A stretch of DNA of 64,000 nucleotides from Chrysemys picta bellii. Its lineage: Eukaryota > Chordata > Testudines > Emydidae. The notes under the pieces are model-generated. The model was not told where the DNA came from, did no database searches, and saw nothing but the letters and a program-made list of their open reading frames with translations. Positions 55,771 through 64,000 of this stretch are shown here, in pieces; within the stretch, counting starts at the first letter, position 1; every line of letters starts with the position of its first letter. Position numbers and translations under genes: made by a program. Location of the stretch: the NCBI RefSeq assembly GCF_011386835.1, contig NW_027052945.1, forward strand, positions 27,203 to 91,202, given 5' to 3'.

Positions 55771-57350
55771 ACAGGAAGCCACCCCGGGGCAGAGCGCGGC
55801 ACAGGCAGCGGCACTGCGATCAATTCTGCTGCCACCGGCACCGATACAAGACTTGCTACCGCCTAACAAGCTGCATCCAGCACCGGTCAGTGCTCCAACA
55901 GTTGACTGCAACCCCAAGGCGGGACCAGCGCAACTCCTGTGTCCTGCTCACATAGCAGTTTCTTCGGCACCACAGTCGCCACTGCTCGACACCGAACACA
56001 CCCCGAGCTACATAGCATGGTACCATCCTTTATCTCCTGCACCATGCATAGTGGTGAGGAAGGATATGTTCAGGACAACGCTCATCCCCATCAGAGATGA
56101 GACCTACATGGAATGGAAAGCCTAAGCCTCATTCCTCCGAGCATTCACTGCCCTGGTATGCACAGCAGTAGCCTTACCCATTACCACCTTACCCCATGCA
56201 ATGGCCACAATGGGGTCCTTGGCCCACATACCAGATCCCCTATCCTTCCCCAGCAACAGGAGGTTCCAGAGTACATCCATCATTACCACACAGAGAAACC
56301 TCTTACCCTCCTGAGACAGAGATAGAAGAGAAGAAATACTATCTCAGGCAGACCCGGATGATTCACCACCTGCCCCTTACTCATCTTCTGCACCAGACAA
56401 AGCGGTGACGCCGTCTATCCCTACGACACCAGATGACCTGAAACAGTTCCAAGAACTCTTCAAAAGAGTAGCAAATAGCCAAGACATTTCCTTACATGAG
56501 GTGCAGAAGAAACAACATAGGTTGTTAAAAAACTTACAACCAGCATCATTGACCAAGATTGCCCTCCCCATTGAAGAGGCTATAATAGAGCCTGCGGAGG
56601 TAATATGGCAAACAGTGGCATCGGTATCCCCGACTAACAAAAGATCTGACAGAAAATACTTCGTTCCAGCCAAAGACATGGAATTTTTGTTTTCACACCA
56701 TCAAGCCTGCTTTCTAGTAGTAGAGGCTGCTAATCAGTGTAGCAAACAGCCTCATTTACGCTCCTCACTGCCAGATAAAGAGCACAAGAGATTGAACCTC
56801 TTTGGGCGGAAAGTTTACTCGTCAGCCACTCTTCTGCTTAGAGTTGCTAACTATTCTGCTCTACTAGCAAATTACGACTACTCTAACTATGGTAAAATAC
56901 AAGAGCTCGTGGAAGACCTCCCCAAGCATAAACGTCCTCAACTCAACGCCATTATCAACGAGGGTCAGTTAATATCAATGGATCAATGGATGTAGCGGAC
57001 ATAGCTGCCTAAAGAACCACAACAGCTGTGGTTATGAGAAGAACATCATGGTTGCAGACTTTGGGAATTCCAAAAGAACTACAGCTAAAAGTGGAGGACC
57101 TCCCCTTCGATAGGGATAAACTATTCTCGTCTCCATACCATGAAGGCCTTCTGAACAATGCTGCATACACTAGGCAAACACCCACCGCCTGACAAACGCC
57201 CTCACTTTACACCAAACCAGGTCACGAGACACCTCATTTAACCGTCAACAACCACGATACTTCACTCAGAACAGACCCAAACAACGGGCTCAGAGATGAC
57301 GAGCTACACAGAACCAGACCTCGTCCACCCGTCCATTTACATCTAAGCCA
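55771..57350 (+). pseudogene. DIRS-like element, gag-like ORF relic
   Basis: DIRS elements encode a gag-like protein related to the alpha-specific domain of lamina-associated polypeptide 2. A Pro-rich N-terminal segment (55733-56125) is followed by an open stretch (56405-56995) with TPDDLKQFQELFKRVANSQ, RKYFVPAKDMEFLFSH and LNLFGRKVYSS, the typical conserved block. A TAG near 56993 and frame changes break it. The last 350 bases carry only short frames. Confidence 0.72.
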
Positions 57351-57355
57351 CAATT

Positions 57356-58523
57356 TTGAGGTCTTGGTCGAGGGTATGCACCACCTCCCATATCTCTAGT
57401 GCCAACAGATACCCCATTCCACAGTTTTGGTCACCGCCTACGCCCATTTTACCATGCCTCAGCTGCGATAACCACAGATCAATGGGTTTTGGAGATCATA
57501 CAATCCGGCTACACCAGTCCTTTCACAGCCATTCCCCCTACCCTCCCTCGTATCCCATCCTTCTTCAGGGACCCCTATCACGATCACCTTCTACAACAGG
57601 AAGTAGACTACCTCCTACTGCTGGGTGCTGTAGAACCAGCACCACATCAATACCAAGGGAGGGGTTCTTATTCCAAATATTTCCTGACAGAGAAGAAAGG
57701 AGGGGATGGAGACCAATCTTAGATCTCCGAAAACTCAACAGGTTCGTATGCAACCACAGGTACAAAAATGATCACTCTGGCCACAATAATCCCAGCGCTA
57801 GATGGTTTGCAGCCCTTAACCTCCAAGATGCATACTTCCATATTACAATACATCCTGCCCACAGATGGTTCCTGAGGTTCACAGGCGGACCCAATCACTA
57901 CCAATACAGGGTCTTTCCCTTCGGACTGTCCACTGTTCCCTGCGTAGTCTCAAAAACGCTCGTGGTAGTAGCAGCACATTTATGACACAATGGAGTCATA
58001 ATCTTTCCCTATTTGGATGATTGCCTTCTCAGAGGTGCAAACCGAGAAGAAACGGCAGGCATGCTGAAGACCACAATAGACCCGGTTCACCAACTAGATC
58101 TACAGATGAACGAAAAGAAATCCACCCTGGAACCAACCCAGTGATTGGAGTTTATTGTAGCCGACCTAGACTCCATACAAGCCAAGGCAATATTGCCAAA
58201 CCACAGTTTCACTGCATTGACCAATCTTATTTACACGGTGATCATCAGACCACAAACTTCAGTGAGGACATGCCTTCAGATTCTGGGACATATGTCAGCT
58301 ACAACTTTCGTAGTAAAGTATGCCAGACTCCATATACGCTGTCTGCAGCACTGGTTGAACATGGTCTATGCACCCAGCAAACACTATCTCAACAGATGTG
58401 TGACACTACCACCAAATATTATCCTCACCCTACAATGGTGGACACAGCCAGGGAATGTATGCTCCGGGATTCCCTTTCAACAAGACACCCCCCGCATCAG
58501 TGACTATTACAACAGATGCCTCC
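57356..58523 (+). pseudogene. DIRS-like reverse transcriptase, decayed
   Basis: RT motifs in order: FFRDPYHDHLLQQEVDYLLLLGAVE, then in another frame RPILDLRKLNRF, LNLQDAYFHITIH (motif A), YRVFPFGLSTVPCV, and YLDDCLLRG (motif C, about 58010-58035). Downstream are LEFIVADLDSIQAK and LQILGHMSATTFVV. The stop after VVAAHL (57983), another at 58141 and several frameshifts make it nonfunctional. At the end ITTDAS is cut by an LTR at 58524. Confidence 0.82.
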
Positions 58524-61296
58524 CGTGACAGTGCCCCCTATAAGGCTTTATGGAATATGCTTATAGAATCATAGAATCATAGAATATCAGAGTTGGAAGG
58601 GACCTCAAGAGGTCATCTAGTCCAACCCCCTGCTCAAAGCAGGACCAATTCCCAGCTAAATCATCCCAGCCAGGGCTTTGTCAAGCCGGGCCTTAAAAAC
58701 CTCCAAGGAAGGAGACTCCACCACCTCCCTAGGTAACGCATTCCAGTGTTTCACCACCCTCCTAGTGAAATAGTTTTTCCTGATATCCAACCTGGACTTC
58801 CCCCACCGCAACTTGAGACCATTGCTCCTTGTTCTGTCATCTGCCACCACTGAGAACAGCCGAGCTCCATCCTCTTTGGAACCCCCCTTCAGGTAGTTGA
58901 AGGCTGCTATCAAATCCCCCCTCATTCTTCTCTTCTGGAGACTAAACAATCCCAGTTCTCTCAGCCTCTCCTCATAAGTCATATGCTCCAGACCCCTAAT
59001 CATTTTTGTTGCCCTCCGCTGGACTCTTTCCAATTTTTCCACATCCTTCTTGTAGTGTGGGGCCCAAAACTGGACACAGTATTCCAGATGAGGCCTCACC
59101 AATGTCGAATAAAGGGGAACGATCACGTTCCTCGATCTGCTGGCAATGCCCCTACTTATACAGCCCAAAATGCCGTTAGCCTTCTTGGCAACAAGAGCAC
59201 ACTGTTGACTCATATCCAGCTTCTCGTCCACTGTGACCCCTAGGTCCTTTTCAGCAGAACTGCTACCTAGCCATTCGGTCCCTAGTCTGTAGCAGTGCAT
59301 GGGATTCTTCCGTCCTATGTGCAGGACTCTGCACTTGTCCTTGTTGAACCTCATCAGGTTTTTTTCTGCCCAATCCTCTAATTTGTCTAGGTCCCTCTGT
59401 ATCCGATCCCTACCCTCTAGTGTATCTACCACGCCTCCTAGTTTAGTGTCATCTGCAAACTTGCTGAGAGTGCAGTCCACACCATCCTCCAGATCATTAA
59501 TAAAGATATTAAACAAAACCGGCCCCAGGACCGACCCTTGGGGCACTCCACTTGAAACCGGCTGCCAACTAGACATGGAGCCATTGATCACTACCCGTTA
59601 AGCCCGACGATCTAGCCAGCTTTCTATCCACCTTACAGTCCATTCATCCAGCCCATACTTCTTTAACTTGGTGGCAAGAATACTGTGGGAGACAGTATCA
59701 AAAGCTTTGCTAAAGTCAAGAAATAACACATCCACTGCTTTCCCCTCATCCACAGAGCCAGTTATCTCATCATAGAAGGCAATTAGGTTAGTCAGGCACG
59801 ACTTCCCCTTCGTGAATCCATGCTGACTGTTCCTGATCACTTTCCTTTCCTCTAAATGTTTCATAATTGATTCCTTGAGGACCTGCTCCATAATTTTTCC
59901 AGGGACTGAGGTGAGGCTGACTGGCCTGTAGTTCCCCGGATCCTCCTTCTTCCCTTTTTTAAAGATGGGCACTACATTAGCCTTTTTCCAGTCATCTGGG
60001 ACCTCCCCCGATCGCCATGAGTTTTCAAAAATAATGGCTAATGGCTCTGCAATCTCACCCGCCAACTCCTTTAGCACCCTCGGATGCAGCGCATCCGGCC
60101 CCATGGACTTGTGCACGTCCAGTTTTTCTAAATAGTCCCGAACCACTTCTTTCTCCACAGAGGGCTGGTCACCTTCTCCCCATGCTGTACTGCCCAGTAC
60201 GAATGTATATATGACATAACTAGAATATGTTTTATGCTACATATGTCATGTAACATATCTCTGTAAAGGTTATGATCGACACAATCTATTAATCCTATTT
60301 GTATGCATGTATCATTTTTGTACTTGAAGTTAGGAATATTGGCGGTATACTTGCTTGATTTCTATTGAGAAGGGAATGTGCAAATTAAATGCCCAATCAA
60401 GAACCACTTAAGCCAACAACGAACTCGAAGATGCCAATCCACATTGAAGCTTTCCCAGGAATGTGGCTTGTCTGGTAAGAAATTCAGTCATGAATGCACA
60501 TGTGACTTGCCCATGTGACTCCAAAACTCCATCTTGGAGCTGGATTTTGCATAGGAGAGAGGAAGGGGGTCTCCCCCCACAAGGGAAAGTCTAGTTAAGC
60601 CTTTGGGAGACCCCTCAATTTTGTCTTCAGCTGGCTAAAGAGAGAGCCTCTCTACTCCCAAGGATACCTGAAAGAAATTGGAACAAAGGACAGTAACTAC
60701 AGGGGGTGAGAATGATTGTTGGACCCAGACTAGAAGGAGACTAGTCTGTAAAAGGAAGCTTATTGAAACTGGTGAGGTTTCATCTGTATTCAGATTTCTT
60801 AGACATAGACTTGCGTGTTCTATTTTATTTTGCTTGGAAATTGACTTTGTTCTCTCTGTTACTACTTGGAACCACTTAAATCCTACTTTCTGTATTTAAT
60901 AAAATCACTTTGTACTTATTAATTAACTCAGAGTATGTATTAATACCTGGGGGGCAAACAGCTGTGCATATCTCTCTATCAGTGTTATAGAGGCGAACAA
61001 TTTATGAGTTTACCCTGTATACGTTTTATACAGGGTAAAATGGATTTATTTGGGGTTTGGACCGCATTGGCACTTTGGCATCTGAGTGGTAAAGACAGGA
61101 GCACTTCTGTAAGTTTCTTTCAGTTAAGTCTGCAGCTCTGGGGCAAGTAATTCAGACCCTGGGTCTGTGTTGGAGCAGACTGGCATGTCTGGCTCAACAA
61201 GACAGGGTGCTGGAGTCCTAAGCTGTCAGGGCAGGAAAGTCTTGGCACATCGGTTGGCAAGTCCTCAGGGAGTTTTCTGTGATCCAATCTGTCACA
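58524..61296 (+). mobile_element. Solo LTR inserted in the DIRS pol gene (holds CR1-D)
   Basis: It starts cgtgacagtgcccc (canonical TG changed to CG) and ends ccaatctgtcaca, an inverted 8-bp terminus. It is flanked by cctcc (58519-58523) and cctac (61297-61301), a one-mismatch 5-bp duplication. The host reads across as T-D-A-S then L-M-G-W-G once removed. A poly-A signal (aataaaatc) is near 60897. About 1.63 kb of CR1-D interrupts it right after tggaatatgctta. Confidence 0.82.
58564..60197 (-). mobile_element. CR1 LINE copy D, young, 5'-truncated
   Basis: The minus strand encodes RT in two pieces separated only by a single TAA (near 59599, a Gln codon changed): 60158-59598 and 59591-58656. 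Motif [11 protein letters not shown], motif [15 protein letters not shown] and motif C FADDTKL are all present. The 3' end carries three tagaatcatagaatc-type repeats. This is the least decayed RT in the window. Confidence 0.94.
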
Positions 61297-62090
61297 CCTA
61301 CCTGATGGGTTGGGGTACCCACTTGGGTCATCACAATGTACAAGGCAAGTTGTCTGCGATGGAAAATCACCTACATTTCAATCTCCTGGAACTCTGGACG
61401 GTACACAATGGATGCCGACACTTCCTTCCACTCACACATGAACCCTCAATCTCTATTCTCACCGACAATGTGGAGTGCATGTTTTATATCAATCACCAAG
61501 GAGGAGCCAGGTCTCACTCGCTATGTGTAAAAGCCATGAATTTATGGAGCTTCTGCATCCGCAACAATATAAACATCACAGCATCATACCTACCAAGGTG
61601 CCAAAACACTACAGCCGACAACCTCAGCAGGCACTTCTCACAGGAACACGAGTGGGAAATCCACAACAGGGTTCTCAACACACTATTCCGAAAATGGGGT
61701 CACCCAGTAATCGACCTTTTCGCCTCAGCAACAAATCACAAATGTCCACTATTTTGCTCCAGGGCATGGAATGCCTTCCTCATCCCATGGAATGTGTCAC
61801 TCATGTATGTCTTCCCGCCGTTACCACTGATCCCATGGGTCATCCGCAAGATACGACTCGACACCGCATACATCATTCTCATTGTCCCCACATGGCCCAG
61901 ACAGACTTGGTTTCCGTACCTCTCACGTCTAGCAGTCTGTGCCCCACAACTGCTGCCTTTCCAGATGGACTTCCTGTCCCAGAACAAGGGCCTGACGCTC
62001 CATCCAGACCCAGCGAAACTCCATCTCAAAGCGTGGCTCCTCTTTGGTTCCAACATGGGGAATTGAACTGTTCGGAGAAAGTAAAATAGG
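61297..62090 (+). pseudogene. DIRS-like RNase H and pol C-terminus
   Basis: An open frame from about 61297 reads MGWGTHLGHHNVQGKLS, FNLLELWTVHNGCRHF, ILTDNVECMFYINHQGG, LPRCQNTTADNLSR (the RNase H Asp/Glu/Asp pattern), then WGHPVIDLFASATNHKCPLF and FPPLPLIPWVIRKI. It stays open to 62066 with few defects, so it is better preserved than the RT part. It is separated from its TDAS start by the LTR. Confidence 0.82.
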
Positions 62091-62099
62091 TAAAAAAAA

Positions 62100-63068
62100 G
62101 TTGCCTCACCACTAACAATACTTACTGCCACAAGTGAAGAAGATTCTCCCTTTGGTGTCACCAATGACAGCTGGATGCAACCAAGGCGCTTCTATCGATG
62201 ATCCTAGGCTACCTACTAGAAATGAAGGAAACGGGGTTAGCCATAAGCTCTATTAAAGTACACCTCGCTGCCATTACGGCCCTCCATGAACAGAGAGAAG
62301 GGGCTTCAATATTCATTCACCCGATTACACGGTGCTTTCTAGCAGGTATACAGAACATGTACCCAGAAGTACACCAACCTGCACCACCATGGGCTCTCAA
62401 TCTTGTGTTCAAATGTTTCACAAGACCACCCTTTGAGCCTCTAACAACCTACTCGCTCCTTCACGTGTCACTGAAGGTCGTATTACTAGTGGCAATCACG
62501 TCTGCCAGATGTGTCAGCAAAATAGGAGCATTGATGACTGAATGACTGTACACTGTATTTACCAAAGACAAAATCATGTCATGTCCTCACCCAAAATTCT
62601 TGCCCAAAGTGGCTACAAATGTTCATATTACCCAAACCATACACTTACCTGCCTTCCAGCCCAAGCCACATAATGACTCCCGAGAAGCAACATTGCACAT
62701 GCTGGATGTCAGACTGGCTGTAGCCTTCTACTTGGACAGAACTAAACCATTTCGCAAGTCACCAAGACTATTCGTCTCTACAGCAGAGTGCTCCAAGGGC
62801 TCTACAATATCGACGCAGAGACTGTCTAAAATGGGTCTCTACCTGTATTCAAACTTGCTACCACCTGCATCACAAAGAACCCACCGTGGGCATCAGATCC
62901 CACTCAACGCGAGCCACGGTGACATCGATTGCACTCTTGAACAATGTCCCCTTAATAGATGTTTGTAGAGCTGCAACCTGGACATCGGAGCTCACTTTTG
63001 TAAAGCATTACGCTATCACCCAAGGCCTAGTCTCAGACTCTATTGTTGGCCTTACAATGCTCTCATAA
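62100..63068 (+). pseudogene. DIRS-like tyrosine recombinase
   Basis: The recombinase would insert the circular DNA copy. The N-terminal block ILGYLLEMKETGLAISSIKV and LAAITALHEQR resembles the core-binding helix. The catalytic side shows TSARCVSKI (an Arg with the SAR motif), HSTRATVTSIALLN (the H-x2-R box) and FVKHYAI, whose Tyr is the expected nucleophile. Stops near 62542 and 62965 and a frame change make it inactive, although the catalytic residues remain visible. Confidence 0.78.
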
Positions 63069-63114
63069 CACACTTATACATAACTCCTAACCCCTACCAC
63101 CCTGGAGGGGTACT

Positions 63115-63460
63115 GCTTTACAAGCACCTTGAGTGGCGCACCCACAGGGACACCACTCGATGAAGAAGAAGAAGTTACTCACCATGTGCAATAACTATGG
63201 TTCTTTGAGTTGTGTGTCCCTGTGGGTATTCCACTACCCACTCTCCTCTCATCTACTTCCAGTAGAGAAGGAACTGAGGGGACAGTCAGGGGGACGCACG
63301 CTATAGGAGGTGCCAGTGGCTGCCCTTCCCCCTACCCAGTACTGCTGCGAGAAATCTCTGATCTCCAGCGCACAGACGCACCGACACCTAGAGTGGAGCA
63401 CCCACAGGGACACACATCTCGAAGAACCATCGTTACTGCACAAGATGAGTAATTTCTTCT
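63115..63460. repeat. DIRS terminal inverted repeats
   Basis: About 63171-63241 (ttactcaccatgtgcaataac, tgtgtgtccctgtggg, ttccactaccc) is the reverse complement of about 63385-63457 (gagtggagcacccacaggg, gaagaaccatcgttactgc, gagtaatttctt). A third related piece (ttgagtggcgcacccacagg, about 63130) precedes them. This is the usual complex 3' end of a DIRS element. Confidence 0.78.
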
Positions 63461-63722
63461 TACACTAAATCGATATCATCACACAGTAAAAATCACAGTA
63501 CACTGGCCAAAATACAGTATTCACAAGGCCTCTCATTTTCAGTTTTTATTTTAAAATGTCCTGGGAATTTATTTAATGTAAAAGTGGGTGAAAATTGGTG
63601 CAAAAAAAATAACTTCACAGTTTCCTGGGGCAATAATGGGGGCCGGGAGGACAGAAGAAAAGTCAGAGTATTGAAAGTAAAAACAGTTTAATGCTTTAAT
63701 GTATTTAATAACTGTATTTAGC
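63461..63722. other. No gene recognised
   Basis: AT-rich DNA between the DIRS end and the terminal LINE fragment. Confidence 0.45.
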
Positions 63723-64000
63723 TGATAGCTGAAAATACAGTCCAGCTTGAGAGAATGCTTAAAGAACTGACTGCGAAAAGTAGTCAAATAGGATTAAAAA
63801 TGAACCAGTCGAAAACAAAATATATGAGATCAGATGTTCTGCCAAGAACCCAAATTACTCAGGGAGAAGAGCAGATCCAAGAGGCTGACAAATACGTTTA
63901 TTTGGGCCAGGAAGTCAAGATGCGCCACGATCAGAAAGGCAAACTGTCGCGCAGGAAAAAAAGCTGGATGGTGCACATTCAACGACATCAGGGACATCTT
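63723..64000 (+). pseudogene. LINE reverse transcriptase fragment, third type
   Basis: The plus strand is open to the window edge. It reads QLERMLKELTAKSSQIGLKM, NQSKTKYMRSD and ADKYVYLGQEVKM, the segment just after the catalytic Asp pair in RTE/planarian-type LINE RTs (xYVYLGQ motif). It differs from both other LINE types here. The element continues outside the window. Confidence 0.7.

Larger units (their letters stand above)
55771..63460 (+). mobile_element. DIRS-like tyrosine-recombinase retroelement
   Basis: In order on the plus strand: gag-like relic, RT, RNase H with a large insertion between its first Asp and the following GWGTHLG, tyrosine recombinase, and inverted terminal repeats. 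This order and the recombinase in place of an integrase define the DIRS group. The 5' terminus is missing where it joins the LINE at about 55770. All ORFs are broken. Confidence 0.82.

Noticed and set aside
1..64000. CRISPR arrays, operons or phage-defence-like gene clusters
   Set aside because: The window is vertebrate nuclear DNA; repeats are dispersed transposons, and no evenly spaced direct repeats or compact gene strings are present.

Overview
This window looks like reptilian, most likely turtle, nuclear DNA. It is dominated by CR1 LINEs ending in the attctatgattct-type 3' tail. It also carries hAT- and Harbinger-type DNA transposons and MITEs, solo LTRs, a DIRS-type tyrosine-recombinase retroelement and a second LINE family. 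The host coding signals I can support belong to the TRIM/butyrophilin (B30.2) class. The assignment to turtle is inference from the repeat spectrum; no species is claimed. There is no prokaryotic gene organisation, CRISPR array or rRNA.

Layout. 0-4.9 kb: CR1 scraps, a 1.14-kb GC-rich hAT-like element with a giant internal palindrome (2010-3153) and smaller MITEs. 4.9-9.2 kb: an almost full-length but decayed CR1 (A, + strand) with a duplicated TATA-bearing 5' monomer. 9.2-11.5 kb: a reverse-oriented LTR and MITEs. 11.8-21.95 kb (minus strand): a broken TRIM/BTN-like locus, with an intact PRY-SPRY exon (11805-12313), two 21-bp heptad-type micro-exons, a signal-peptide-like exon and a B-box-2 exon (21605-21946) without a RING. 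21.95-24.7 kb: a Harbinger element with a transposase tail (+) converging on a two-exon Myb/SANT gene (-). 24.9-35.2 kb: an imperfect tandem duplication whose two units differ by datable insertions. 35.2-42.1 kb: relatively repeat-poor DNA with no supported gene. 42.1-46.2 kb: CR1-B (minus strand) with an intact ORF1 and a deletion through its RT core. 48.4-53.0 kb: a second copy of the 15.1-20.0 kb segment, carrying its own CR1 and MITE insertions and a decayed micro-exon. 53.3-55.8 kb: a LINE of another family interrupted by a solo LTR. 55.8-63.5 kb: a DIRS-like element (gag-like, RT, RNase H, tyrosine recombinase, inverted terminal repeat), split inside its RT/RNase H region by an LTR that is itself split by CR1-D. 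63.7-64.0 kb: a third LINE type running off the edge.

The elements do not form one pathway. What ties the window together is layering. Duplicated segments provide empty sites, and clear target-site duplications let many insertions be ordered in time. No wholly new system is demonstrated. The strongest leads are the duplicated TRIM/BTN exon remnants, the DIRS>LTR>CR1 nest, the conserved intron of the Harbinger Myb/SANT gene, and the two unrelated hAT palindrome/multimer structures.
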